Positions 1 to 10,690 of a stretch of 64,000 bases of DNA are shown in pieces. The stretch comes from Kingdonia uniflora (taxonomy: Eukaryota; Streptophyta; Magnoliopsida; Ranunculales; Circaeasteraceae). A program made the translations under genes and the position numbers. The notes below the pieces were generated by a model. That model searched no databases. It was not told where the DNA came from and saw only the letters and a list, made by a program, of their open reading frames with translations. The number at the start of each line of letters is the position of its first letter. Within the stretch, counting starts at the first letter, position 1. The stretch spans positions 1 through 64,000 of the forward strand of contig JACGCM010001123.1 of the NCBI GenBank assembly GCA_014058105.1, given 5' to 3'.

Positions 1-204
1 ACCTCTACGCAAATTAATATTGTCCGGGTGGTAGATTTACGCTGACTATTGATTTATTCTTGAATCCTCTGTCTCAGGGTACCTGTGGTGTAATAGCCGA
101 TTCCCCTCTGCCTGAAGTAGGCCCCCATACAGATATGAAACAAGCAATCTTTGGTTTAACAACAAAGGGAACGCGTGTATAAGGGGGCTTTTCAAGAACT
201 TGTT

Positions 205-665
205 TACTGGAGGTTTTACCGCCATTCAAGATAATATAGCAGTAATTACCTGATGGGGTATACATAGCGGTGGAGATCTATCCAAATGGCAAATACTTGT
301 TCAAACTATAAGAAATTCGTCTAACGATACCGAAATACATTTTTTGAAGATGCAAGAAGCATGCCGAAAAAGACGTAAAGCGTGGTTTTGGGGGGTATTA
401 CAAGCTAGGTTTGAAAATATTGGCTAAACGGTGCATAAGTTGGAAATTAGTTGAGCTAGAAAAGATTTAGTTTCGATGTGTGCATGGATTATCTTGCACA
501 ATATGATGGGGACGCAGAAAACGTCATACTACATAGGCAAATAGATAGGTGACCCGAGTTTATATTCATCCGTAAAGAATTGGAAGGACGGACAATCCAA
601 GGCCGTACTCAACACCTGGTAGTAGAGTTAATGAGAAGTTCATGAAATTAGAATGAGAGGGTACT
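205..665 (+). pseudogene. PIF/Harbinger transposase, C-terminal relic
   Basis: Reading + across several frames recovers the C-terminal part of a plant Harbinger DDE transposase: a DLSKWQILVQTI segment (equivalent to the 'GIYPKW..FVKTI' block of the family), then KMQEACRKR and WGVLQARFENIG, then a WIILHNMM block. These line up in order with the transposase on the minus strand at 14729-15070 (KMQEICKKD, EVLQARFEIL, YIIMYNVIVE). Several stops and frame changes make it non-functional. The catalytic N-terminal half lies outside the window or is unrecognisable. The call rests on agreement with the second copy in this window plus family knowledge. Confidence 0.7.
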
Positions 666-849
666 CATTTCCATTACCGATATGATACTTGGCGCGCATT
701 TGTAGAATCAAAAAAGGGGGCGGAGTAGGTAGTATCATCATGTTTTTTATTTTTCTAAAGAATCTATTTTGTTTCAAGATGTAGTTGAAGTGTAATGTAT
801 TTGCTCACTTGATTAAGTATCTTTAAGGATTACGTACGAGTAATAATAA

Positions 850-1925
850 TTTTATTGAAATATAAATTACAAGAACCTAAGAACGACTATTACGATAAGG
901 ATATATCAATATCTTATCAATAGAAACGTCGTCATCACTTGGACATGCTGCTTCAACGTTTCAAAATCTTTAATTTGCTTCTTCATCCAAGACATGTACC
1001 GGTAGTAGGTTAAGGGTAGTGTTATCACCCTTAAACATATGCGATCGTCGAGGGTTTTTTTTTTTGAATAAGCGGCCCTTTACGTCTCATTTGAATATCA
1101 GGCTTCTCTAGGGCAGCAACTTTGTTACTCTCTTGCTTTAGCTCAGCTTCCTTTTTACCTCTTATGCAATCCTCTCATTCGTACATATCATGTTGTGTCG
1201 TGGCACAAACCTCTTCTTAAACAATAGGCCATACTGATTTGGACATCTTTTGCCTTATATTTGTTTATTTGCCGTCTCGGGCGCACGCCACACAATATAG
1301 GGTGCATCCAAGCGATAGAAACATCTAGAATTATGATATTTGGAGTGCCAGACATAGGTGTTCTAGGATCGGGTATTGGCGGAGGTCCCGAATATGGTAA
1401 AATTTAAATGCTAGGTGACGTTGTTGCTGGGTTGCCCGATGTGATGAGTTGTGACCATTTTGTGCAAGGTTCCAAAACTTGTGAGAGCTCCCAAGTGTTG
1501 GTTAAAGGGTGTGTGTATTGTATTGTGCGTAATAGTCGTTTGGCATACGTTCTAGAATCAAGTTAGAAACATTCTTAGATGTATGGATAACCTTTGAACA
1601 TTAAGGAAATGAGAATAAATATGCACACTTACGACCAGTAAGGTATGCAATCTGGTAAAAATCGACTCTAAAGTCTTGAATGATACTTCTGAAAAATCAA
1701 CACATCCTATTGAGGCGCGACTCGTGATACGCACAATTAATCCTGTTGTATGATCGCCAATCGAATTTGGTCGGACATAGAAGGAGGTGAATTGTCATGC
1801 ACCTGAACCAAATGTGGGCGGCTTTAGGGTTTTTGTTGTAGCGAGGTTTGAGATATACGGAACAAGCGCGGGAACCGAACCACGAAGTCGTCGACAACTA
1901 ATTTTGGAGTTCTTATATCTTCTTT
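850..1925 (-). pseudogene. PIF/Harbinger ORF1 (Myb/SANT-like, NAM-associated C-terminus) relic
   Basis: Harbinger elements carry a second gene, ORF1, with a Myb/SANT-like DNA-binding domain that helps the transposase enter the nucleus and bind DNA. On the minus strand a block at 1697-1897 (FGSRACSVYLKPRYNKNP, CPTKFDWRSYNRI) lines up with the ORF1 at 13400-13650 (CSWSQVYQNLKTIN, WRSYNDVIV). A second block at about 1300-1480 (QVLEPCTKWSQLITSGNP) matches KILEYCPKWSQINPIGHP there. A basic/acidic C-terminal part (RGKKEAELKQESNKVAALEK) follows at about 1080-1180. Multiple stops and frameshifts. It converges with the transposase relic, the usual Harbinger arrangement. Confidence 0.7.
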
Positions 1926-2035
1926 GTCATCATCAACTTCATGCCTCACACTAACATACTCAACTACAATAGGTCGATACGTCCTTTTGGTGTCAATCCT
2001 TGGGACTCTTCCTGTTTGCTTTCTTTGACTGTTAC

Positions 2036-2159
2036 GATTTTTTTTTTGCGGTGTGTTTTGTTTTTTTTAGTTTTTTTTTTGTTTTTTTTATTTTTTTTTT
2101 TATTTTCTTATTTTGTTTTTTTTTTTTTTTTTTGTTTTGATTTTTTTTTTTTTTTTTTT

Positions 2160-2191
<32 letters not shown>

Positions 2192-2303
2192 CTTTTGTGG
2201 TTTGTTTTTTTTTGTTTAGTTTTTTTTTTTTTTTTTGTATATGTTTTTATTTTTGTGTGTTTTTGGTTTTTTTTTTGGTTTTTGTTTTTTTTTTTGTTGT
2301 TTT
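2036..2303. repeat. Near-pure poly-T low-complexity tract
   Basis: About 270 bases are almost entirely T on the + strand, broken by single G and rare A or C. Apparent phenylalanine-rich reading frames here are artefacts of the T runs. The length exceeds a normal retroposon poly(A) tail. It may be an expanded A-tail read from the other strand or a sequencing/assembly slip. Confidence 0.9.
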
Positions 2304-2848
2304 AAACTTGGCATTCCCAGCGTTATACTTCGTGAGAAACCTGATTGAGAGTTCTAGCGATAAACAGATATTAAACAACGAGTATAAGATTAAATCATTT
2401 AAACCCCATGTACTGCGTCGGCGTGGTAATCGAACTCAGCCGTACGAAATCGGCTCTTGAGCAGAATATATGTGATCTGGTGAGGGTACAAGCTCCGTTT
2501 ACCAATCAACTGAGGAATAGCCTTGGTTTGGTGTCATGAGGGAATATCTATGGTGTGAGAGGAAATGATTGTCGGGTGGTGGAAAGTTGGTGAAACATAA
2601 GGATTCCGCGTATTGGGAAGTGTAGGCATTACACGGATAAACTAAGCCGGAATTGAGGAGGAAAGACGTTCCCAGGTTGGTTCGTATGGAGGATTGAGAG
2701 GGCTTTTGAAATAGCTGGAGCTGAGAATGACATACTGTTGGTTTGAAGGTAAGGAGGAGGGGAGAGTATAGACGATTAAATAGGGAGAAGCTTGTAAAAG
2801 AATTAAAAGGAGAAATTAGATGCTAAATGAGTCTTTATCGTGAAAAAG
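2304..2848. other. No recognisable feature
   Basis: I see no coding block, terminal repeat or tandem structure that I can name. By position it should correspond to the region upstream of the ORF1 relic or the junction with the PMD relic of element A. Confidence 0.5.
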
Positions 2849-3050
2849 AAGCGTAATATGGCCGGTTAGAACTGGACAACAAGTTTTGAAAAAAAAAAGT
2901 AGACCGTAATATGCGGCGTTGAGTAATCTTGGGACAACAAGTTCATTAAATCAATAGCGTAATATGGCGGGAGTAACTTGAAAACAAGTTTCCAAAATTC
3001 AACTCGACGTAATATGGAGTGAGTACATGACATACAAGATGCCCAAACAA
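2849..3050. repeat. Degenerate tandem repeat, about 52 bp x 4
   Basis: The motif CGTAATATGG recurs near 2850, 2909, 2957 and 3009, each followed in most units by a ...ACAAGTT segment, giving units of roughly 48-59 bp. The units are diverged and contain a short A run at 2888-2899. No coding function is suggested. Confidence 0.6.
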
Positions 3051-3240
3051 ATATTAATTTTTGTATTTCCAATAAACCAAGTATAGAGAGGAGGTCATAA
3101 ACATCCTAACGGTTGAACATAAAATATCAAAGTTAAGTAAAGCATAGCATATACTCAAATCGCAATTTTAAACATAACAAATAAGTTCTAACAAAATAAA
3201 GCATACTCAAAAGTTTAAACAAAAGAATACAATCAAAGCT

Positions 3241-4745
3241 AAATAAAAAGATAGCCTCTAAAGGGGCGACCCTATTTATTTGGTGGTGTGCGTACTTACG
3301 TGTAGACTCTCGCAATTGGTACATGCACAAACCGGCTCTGTCGGGTAGGAAATGGACATCCCAGCTAGTCTCTCGGAGTCTCTGGAGGATCATTTGTCGT
3401 CCGCGGTCTCAGCCCCCTATAAATTGGCGCGTAGTTCCACATATAACATCAAGTCTCATATGACGATACCGTATTACCGGGTGATGGCACAACTCATTAA
3501 TACCTATGCGTAGGTGGACAAGGGGTTATGGTACATGATCACCGTGGATTGGTTAGCTATCTAGTGATCGTTCATTCCAGCACGACATTGAAATTTACCT
3601 CGCCCATATCATGGGGGATCGTTGGTCGCCTGACAACACCATAGTCGCACATTGAAGACGCGGCTAAAACTCAACGTAGGTAGCAACTGTGGACATAAGG
3701 CCCACTGGATCAGCCGACCATCTAATATTTCTTGCCCTTTTTAAAAATTGCAACCGATCTTAGAATTTGGAGGAGCAACAAACGGGCCAATCGGTCATGA
3801 AATAGTACCTTGAAATAAGATTAATTGCCAAAGCATCGTAGAAGTCACATCTTTAGACCGGCTATAATCTCGATCCCGTACTGGGAATTTAATAAATCTC
3901 TGAGGGGGGTCATAGGGACCACTATCAGCTCGGTCAGCTAAGCATTACACGGGTCTTAGTTAGAAATGGTAGCCAAAATATACGGGCCCGTATGGGATTA
4001 TTACACCAAGGGACCCTCTAGAAGCTAATGCGCGGGAGCACACTCTACTCGGATGGTATTTATTTTTATGTCGGTGTTAGATACTGTGCCATAGTTCCCA
4101 ATCTATGTTGGTTCTTTCCTTCATTCTATAATTTCTTGATCACAACAAAAAGAATGAAGGATTTCAGGGGACCGTTAACATGACGAAGTCTAATGGTGAG
4201 AAACTAATCTCCACAATGGAAGTAAAAGGGTATGGGTGGAAGGCACCCACCGTTACGCGAGAACAGGAATGTGACGGTGTATCAGAGTTTCCGCAAATTA
4301 ATAGCGCAAAACTCTCAAAAACCCCCATTATCGTCGACCACTTCTCAACATCGGGTACCTGACAATCCATGCGTACCAATTCGTAACTGATCCACGGGTC
4401 CCCTCGTATTTTATCCCGGTTATGAGAAAATATATTAACACGTTAGACTTTCATTCGGGCATTTCATCGAACACATGGTAATATACATTACTAGCACTTA
4501 AAATTTACACAAAACTTACTGGCATTTCCTTCGATCCAACACAAATATAGACTCAGCCATCCGGGAGGATATTTACTCAGTTTAACTCCTCGAGCGTTGG
4601 GGAGGGATCCTTGTCCTCTATCAATTGTAATGGCCACATATCTGTTACCAATTCTTGCCCCTCTCGTTTTACTTCGGTGTTTGCGTTACGTGTTGTTTTG
4701 GAAAAATTATACCTCAGTCGCGAACTAGATTCTCATAACATTTTT
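3241..4745 (-). pseudogene. Plant mobile domain (PMD) gene, copy A, relic
   Basis: The PMD is a plant domain shared between host proteins such as MAIN/MAIL1 and transposons. On the minus strand the block ISFSPLDFVMLTVP (about 4165-4230) lines up with EFGFTPLDFVMLTALP of copy B (about 24440-24530), and RGSVTNWYAWIVRYP (about 4370-4420) with RGSLYKVLKWYELISNYP. A splice donor (GTAAG, minus strand, at about 4520) sits where copy B has one, so the exon structure is conserved. The 3' part (3241-3960) matches 16720-17345 at the DNA level, with shared blocks around the GCAACC and TCATAGGGA words. Many stops. It shows what the target looked like before the hAT insertion in copy B. Confidence 0.65.
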
Positions 4746-4900
4746 AAGCGATTAACGGCATCGATGACGGAGGAAATGGGTTGGGTTGGGAAACTTGTGA
4801 AGTAAGGGTTGGGTATGCCTTGGGTTTGTTATGCCTAAAACTTGAAGCAACTCTTAAAACAAATGATCCAAAGTTTATGCCTAAAACTCTCAGGGACTTA

Positions 4901-5067
4901 CCGCGCGGTTTTGAACTCCGCGGCTAATTAACAAAAAAAAAATGTGGCAATTCCTTATTAGTCAGAACTACGCGCGATTTAGAACTGCGCTACAACTTTT
5001 AACGTTTAAGATGGGGACACGTAGAAGAATCTTGTGGGTTGATTTTGCTTTGCAGTTCAGAACTGTG
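4901..5067. promoter_or_regulatory. Three copies of a GCAGTTCTGAACTGC-like palindrome upstream of PMD copy A
   Basis: Near-palindromic sites occur at 4901-4923, about 4962-4990 (two half-sites) and 5052-5067 (GCAGTTCAGAACTGTG). They lie between the terminal repeat at 5176 and the start of the PMD relic. The same motif lies upstream of each gene in element B and of the ORF1 copy at 27695. I infer a promoter element or a transposon-protein binding site. Confidence 0.55.
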
Positions 5068-5186
5068 GGAGTGATATTCACCCCGATTTCTTGTTTAACT
5101 GTTGTGGGGTGGATTGGGGTGGATGGAATTCGCCCTGATTTTGGGCAAATCTACCCACCCTACTACTGTGGATGTCTAAAGGCTTA

Positions 5187-5267
5187 GAACATCTCTAGTA
5201 ATTAAAGAAATGGGTATGGGTTGGGTTTTGTTGTAACTTACACTCCCAACCCACACTTTTGAGAGTT
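5187..5267 (+). mobile_element. MITE-2 left part (Harbinger-type), interrupted by viral DNA
   Basis: It begins GAACATCTCTAGTAATTA after a TTA at 5184-5186. Its right part ends ...GGAGATGCTC at 11092 followed by TTA at 11093-11095, giving matching 3-bp duplications. The GGTTGGGTTTTGTTGTAAC and CACTCCCAACC blocks match the MITE at 11890-12310 in style and position. The caulimovirid sequence starts directly after. Confidence 0.6.
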
Positions 5268-5310
5268 GATTTAAGGACAAAACTTGAAATTGATTTCCTA
5301 TTAATAGATA

Positions 5311-7117
5311 CTATTAGGATATCCAACTATTCATCAACAAGATTCTAGAGTTAATTTCCTCATAGGAAACAATTTCTTAAATCTCTATAATCCATTTATC
5401 CAAAATGTGGATACTATTGGTATCTCAACAATTATGGGTGACAAGATTGTAATGTGTAAAGTGCGAAATGCAATGACCGTTGGAATCCAAAGATTCCTTA
5501 ATCAACATAAGAAACACAAACGAGGTGTAGAAATCAAACAAATAAAACCACAGGTTACTAATATCAGTATTCTTCATAATAAAGAAGAATATATCTACGA
5601 AGATTTAAGCATAAAAATTCTCGGAGAAAATCCTTACTTAAAATCCATAAGAGAGCTTGAAGAAATCTGAGGAAAATTAAATGACATTTGCTCCGAGGAT
5701 CATTTAGATCCAAAAATACGAAGATCAAAACTCACAGCTAAGATTTGACTAAAAGATAAAAACAAAGTAATCAGGGTTAAACCTATGATTTACTCACTAG
5801 ATGATAGAGTAGAATTTGCCAAGTACATTCAAGAACTACTTGATTTACATGTGATTTACAAAAGTAAATCCCCACACAGTTCACTTGCTTTTATGTTAAA
5901 TAAAGCGGCAGAGCAAAAAGGAGGAAAGAAACGAATGGTTATAAATTACAAAGCCCTCAATCGAGAAACTTTTGATGATGGTTATTATATTTCTAAAAAA
6001 GAGAAATTAATAAGTCTTATCAGAGGTAAAATATATTACTCAACATTAGATTGTAAATCAGGTTTTTACCAAATTACAATAGATGAGGAATCACAAAAAT
6101 TGACAGCGTTTGGCTGCCCCCAAGGTCACTACCAATGGAAGGTAGTCCCATTTGGATTAAAATAGGCACCAAGGATTTTCCAATGACATGGATAATATCT
6201 TTGCATAATACTTTAGTTTTTGCTGTGTTTATATTAACGACATCCTTATCTTAAATAATACAATAGGTGAACATTATGAACACCTAAATACTATTATCAA
6301 TAGATCTAAGAAAAAAGGACAAGTAATGTTCGAGAATAAAGTAGTAATTTGCCAAACAAAAATTAGGTTTTTAGGCTTACAAATCGAGGATGGAAAATAC
6401 TGTCTCCAACCTCATATTCTAAATAATATCCAACATTTTTCTACTGAAATCAATGATAATAACCAATTACAAAGATTTTTAGGCTGCTTAACATATGCCA
6501 AAGCATATATCCACAAGCTAGCAGATATGAGAAAACCTCTCCAAGCCAAACTCAAAATGGATATTCCATGGAATTGGACACTAGCAGACACTATCTACAT
6601 AGAAAAAGTCAAAAAACAAATAAAGAACTTACCAGGCCTTTATTATCCCTCGCCCGACCAATGATAAAATGGTGATTGAAATAGATGCATCCAATGAATA
6701 TTGTGGTGCTGTGCTCAAAGCCCAGGTTATCACTATTAATAGAAACACAGAAGAATATATATATAGGTATACTTCTGGTTCGTTTCAAATTGCTGAATTA
6801 AATTATTACTCCAATGAAAAAGAATATTTCACACTTGAAAAGGCTATTAAAATTTTTGTAACATATGTTTTATCACAAAAATTTATAGTCAGAAGTGATA
6901 ATAAGAATTTTGGTTATTTTTTGAGAACCAATATTGCAGGAGACTCTATAAACAAAGAAGGTTGTTGCGATGGCAACAATGGTTTAATTATTATCAATTT
7001 GATGTAGAGCATATTACAGGGACAAATAATTATATGGTAGATGCTCTTACTAGAGAATTAACTAATCTTTTGATATTACAAGAATTGGATAATTAGATAC
7101 AAGAATTAGAATTACAA
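5311..7117 (+). pseudogene. Caulimovirid pol relic: protease end, reverse transcriptase, RNase H
   Basis: Viral polyprotein segment that copies the RNA pregenome into DNA. The tail of an aspartic protease (NFLIGNNFLNLYNPFIQ) is seen at about 5345-5400. The RT follows: MVINYKALN at about 5935, DCKSGFYQITIDEES at about 6050, CPQGHYQW and VPFGLK at about 6115-6163. A TAG stop follows VPFGLK, and a frame change lies before the catalytic box, which reads YIND here instead of YIDD (about 6230-6241). The connection domain is at 6326-6664. RNase H is at 6669-7007, with its first Asp in EIDAS, the SNEKEYF block and RSDNKNF. Not functional as it stands because of the stop, the frameshifts and the changed catalytic box. 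Confidence 0.85.
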
Positions 7118-7132
7118 ATGATGTAAAAAAGG

Positions 7133-8700
7133 ATGAAAATCCTTCAGCTCAAACAAAAACGAAAGCTTACATTTTCAATTACTGAAGAAGAAGAAGAAGA
7201 AGAAGACCCGAGAGGATCATATTACCAAGAAATGTTCAACATTTCAAACGGTCCAGAGCGTCATGGTTCTTTAAGAGAATCAAACCCTCCACAAGAGTGC
7301 CATAACTCAAAAGAGGATTTCAGCTCCTCAACAGGATGTAATGAGAAATCATCCAACTCAATACGATCTGAGGATTCGTATACCTCAAAGCAGTCCTCAC
7401 AGACATTAAGAGGACTTACAGCCCCACAGTCTTCACAGACTTTAGAAGGCATTAAAGCCCTAAAATACTATGTTATTTTTAACACTAACAATACAGGGAT
7501 CTACACATCTTGGGCCGAAATTAACACGAAAGTGATTGGAATATAAGGTGTTATACACCAAGCATTCAAAACATGGCAAGAAGCAGACCAAGCTTTCAAA
7601 AGCTACACCGAAAAAAAGAAGATGAGAGTCTTCCAGCCTATCCAACACTTCCACTTCCAAAGGATGAACCAATTAAACCAGTAGACTTAGTTGACAAGTT
7701 TGTTAGTTAGAAATGGGATAACGACGTTACCCAAACCAATACCCTAAGAAAATTGGCTATCATAGCCCCTAAAAACCATGAAAAATCTAACCGGCTCAGC
7801 TTACCAAAAAGCCCAATTCAAAAGTATTAAGCCCAGAAATCACTCAGCCCAACGAAGTCAATTACAAAATAGGAACAATAACCCCAACAATATGGTACTA
7901 TTGGTCCAACAAGGCAAGGCAAGACGAAGGTCAAGACTTAGACCTGTTGAGAGCAAATTTAACATTTGTAGCACTGCTGACCTAAAAATGGTCTACGAAT
8001 TATTCCTGTGCGGATTAATTAATTATTGTTATCCATCAAGAAATCTCTTAGAATTAAAATTCTTCCCAGATAACTTTAAGAGAGCAATAAAAAACTTTCG
8101 AAAGAAAATTAAGGCAGAGGATAGACCCATTTTTCTCTAATTTTACAGTTCAATAACTGACTAGGGTAACGAAGAAGAAGGGGATAGAACCCCATACCAC
8201 TTTATCAAGATGGGTTTAGCATCAAACAAATGAGAAGAACTGATAATTTTAGCCCTGCATCCAAGAAAGGAACAGGTGGAGCACCTCCATAAAGAAAGAG
8301 TAATGATGCTCAGCCAAATTTTTTTTGAGATCTGTAAAATTAACTAGGAAAATTGGGTAAATGTAAATTACCAAACCCCAAAAATTATCCTAACAAGTAG
8401 ATTCCCTTCGCCAATAAGTAAGGAAGACACGACAAAAGTAATGAATTTTGAGCAGGCATTCAACAACGACGTCTTGGATGTCTCAGAAAATACCAAAAAT
8501 GCATTATGCAAAGAAGCTAGAAGATAGACAAAATAGGACCTCAAGTGTCTTTGCTGCCCTGGAAAAGAAGATGTACAATTATCTGGAGGACCTCACCCAA
8601 AAGAAAAGTCCAAAAGAAGATATGAAGTGTGTTCACCTCTATATGTTAAAGAAATTGCCGACACAAAGATGGGTCCACACTCAGGTACAGACGATCAGTA
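7133..8700 (+). pseudogene. Caulimovirid transactivator/viroplasmin (TAV) relic
   Basis: This gene follows pol after a short gap, as in caulimoviruses, where the product builds inclusion bodies and lets ribosomes reinitiate on polycistronic RNA. An N-terminal part with seven consecutive Glu residues and Ser-rich repeats leads into a viroplasmin (RNase H1 N-terminal-like) fold: KYYVIFNTNNTGIYTSW at about 7465-7512, then VIHQAFKTWQEADQAFKSY at about 7550-7605. The central part (IWYYWSNKARQDEG) is at about 7890-7935. In the frame starting at 8441 a C-terminal Cys cluster (CLCCPGKED) is seen after two in-frame stops. Several frameshifts separate these blocks, so it is broken. The sequence after about 7950 has no partner in the inverted copy. 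Confidence 0.75.
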
Positions 8701-8821
8701 AAGAACAGGTGTCCAACATTATGTAGTGCCGACACCACTATCATTTGTTTTTTTTAAGTTATGATTATCCTCACCATGTGAAGGGGAGGAAAATATATAA
8801 AGTAAGGGTTGGGATTATAGC

Positions 8822-8828
8822 TATATAA
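8822..8828 (+). promoter_or_regulatory. Candidate viral TATA box (TATATAA) in the loop region
   Basis: GCTATATAAGG lies about 120 bases after the end of the transactivator relic, in the non-coding stretch where caulimovirids keep the promoter for the genome-length RNA. It points toward the inverted copy. No enhancer, primer-binding site or poly(A) signal was identified with confidence. Confidence 0.4.
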
Positions 8829-8944
8829 GGCGCCTCATAATAATTAATCCGTACAAGAATAATTGGTAGACCATTTTTGGGTCAACAATGTTGTAAATGT
8901 TAAATTTGCCCCCCTATTACTGGCTTATTAATGGAATAAATTCC

Positions 8945-9730
8945 CAACATGTCTAAGTCTTCACCTTCGTCTTGTCTTGCCTTGTTGGACCAATAGTACC
9001 ATATTGCTGGGGTTATTGTTCTTATTTCGTAATTGACTTCATTGGGTTGAGTAATTTTTGGGCTTAATGCTTCTGGTATTAAGCTTTTTGGTAAGCTGAA
9101 CTGGTTAGATTTTTCATGGTTTTCAGAGGCTATAATAGCCAATTTTCCTGAGGTATTGGTTTGGGTAACGTCATTATCCCATTTCTTACTAGCAAACTTG
9201 TCAACTAAGTCTACTAGCTTAATTGGTTCTTCCTTTGGAAGTGGAAGTGTTGGATGGGCTGGAAGACTCTCATCTTTTTTTTCGGTGTAGTTTTTGAAAG
9301 CTTGGTCTGCTTCTTGCCATGTTTTAAATGCTTGGTGTATAACACATTTTATTCCATTCACTTACGTGCTAGTTTCAGCCTAGGATGTGTAGATCCCTGC
9401 ATTGTTAGTGTTAAAAATAATATAGTATTTTGGGGCTTTAATTTCTCCTAAAGTCTGTGAAGACTGTGGGGCTATAAGGCCTCCAATGTCTGTGAAGACT
9501 GCTTTGTGGTATGCAAATCCTCAGATCGTATTGAGTTGGATGATTTCTTATTACATCCTGTTGAGGAACTTAAATCCTCTTTTGAGTTGTGACACTTTTG
9601 TGGAGGGTTTGATTCTCTTAAAGAAACATGACGTTATGGACTGTTTGAAATGTTAAACATTTCTTGGTAATATAATCATCTCGGGTCTTCTTCTTCTTTA
9701 GTAATTGAAGATGTAAGCTTTCACTTTTGT
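8945..9730 (-). pseudogene. Caulimovirid transactivator relic, inverted copy (N-terminal and central part)
   Basis: On the minus strand this repeats the viroplasmin block (VIHQAFKTWQEADQAFKNY, about 9290-9350) and the central block (IWYYWSNKARQDEGEDLDML) of the + copy. A continuous 153-codon frame spans 8900-9361. The N-terminal Ser-rich part is at about 9440-9660 and is broken by stops. Similarity to the + copy stops at about 8945, so the C-terminal third is absent from this arm. Confidence 0.8.
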
Positions 9731-9789
9731 TTGAGCTGAAAGATTTTTATCCTTTTTTGCATCATTTGTTGTTCTGATTCTTGGATCTA

Positions 9790-10690
9790 ATTATCCAAGT
9801 CTTGTTCCATTTTTGTATTTCTTTCCTTAAGTATTCTTGAATTCATGAATATCAAAAGATTAGTTAATTATCTGGTGAGAGCATCTGCTAGGCAATTCTT
9901 TGTCCCTGTAATATGCTCTACATCAAATTTATAATAATTAAACTATTGTTGCCATCGCAATAACCTTCCTTGTTTGTAGTCTTCTGCAATATTGGTTCTC
10001 AAAAAATAACCAAAATTCTTATTATCACTTATGACTATAAATTTGCATGATAAAACATATATTGCAAAAATTTTAATAGCCTTTTTAACTGTAAAATATT
10101 CTTTTTCATTGGTGTAATAATTTAATTCAGCAACTTGAAATGATCTAGAAGTATACCTACATAGGTATTCTTCTGTGTTTCTATTAATAGTGATAACCTG
10201 GGCTTTGAGCACAGTACCCCAATATTCATTGGATACATCTATTTCAATCACCATTTTATCATTGGCTAGGCGAGGGATGATAAAGGCCTGGTAAGTCCTT
10301 TTTTTTAACTTTTTCTATATAGATAGTGTCTGCTAGTGTTCAATTCCATGGAACATCCTTTTTGAGTTTGGCTTGGAGAAGTTTTCTCATTCTGCCAGCT
10401 TGTGGATATATGTTTCGGCATATGTTAAGCAACCTAAAAATATCTGTAATTGGTTCTTATCCTTGATTTTACTAGGAAAATATTGGATATTATTTAGAAT
10501 ATGAAGTTAGAGACAGTGTTTCCCATCCTCGATTTTTAAGCCTAAAAACCTAATTTTTGTTTGGCAAATTACTATTTTTTCTTGAACATTACTAGTCCTT
10601 TCTTATATCTATTGATAATAGTATTTAGGTGTTCATAATGTTCACCTAATGTGTTACTGAAGATAAGGATATCGTCAATATAAACACAGC
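9790..10690 (-). pseudogene. Caulimovirid pol relic, inverted copy (RT end and RNase H)
   Basis: Minus-strand copy of the end of pol. It starts at 10690 just before the RT catalytic box, which reads YIDD here, unlike the + copy. The RNase H block runs 10254-9943 (EIDVSNEY, SNEKEYF equivalent TNEKEYF, ISDNKNFGYFL). Stops and frame changes occur in the connection domain. The 5' part of RT and the protease are missing, so this arm is truncated at the MITE-2 junction. Confidence 0.8.

Larger units (their letters stand above)
1..5176. mobile_element. Decayed PIF/Harbinger element A (left end outside window)
   Basis: This stretch holds the three gene relics that recur at 12.4-25.4 kb: a Harbinger transposase (+), a Myb/SANT-like ORF1 (-) and a plant-mobile-domain gene (-). 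The right end is placed at 5176. Reading inward on the minus strand it starts GACATCCACAGTAGTAGGG, which resembles the inward end of element B at 25427 (GAGTATATGCAGAAGTAAGG), and it is followed by TAA at 5177-5179, the usual 3-bp Harbinger target. The ORF1/transposase pair is inverted relative to the PMD gene compared with element B, so this could also be two adjacent insertions. The relics are much more decayed than in element B. Confidence 0.55.
5268..10690. mobile_element. Endogenous caulimovirid locus: two partial viral copies as an inverted repeat
   Basis: Plant pararetroviruses have no integrase of their own requirement and end up in plant chromosomes by accident. Here a + copy (about 5268-8800: end of protease, RT, RNase H, viroplasmin/transactivator, then a non-coding region) faces a - copy (about 8945-10690: end of RT, RNase H, start of the transactivator). 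The arms pair from about 6222-7950 with about 8945-10690, leaving a loop of about 1.0 kb. Both arms carry stops and frame changes and differ by roughly 10-15% at protein level in the RNase H block, so neither is an intact virus. The gene order protease-RT-RNase H-transactivator fits Caulimovirus, Cavemovirus or Solendovirus relatives; I cannot assign a genus. Confidence 0.85.

Noticed and set aside
1941..2460. Phe-rich open reading frames on +
   Set aside because: They are translations of the poly-T tract with no domain and no flanking coding signal.
2849..3050. CRISPR-like array
   Set aside because: Units are diverged, there is no constant repeat/variable spacer pattern, and the genome is a plant.
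7261..7672. Minus-strand ORFs opposite the viral transactivator
   Set aside because: Shadow of the + strand viroplasmin frame, which carries the family motifs.
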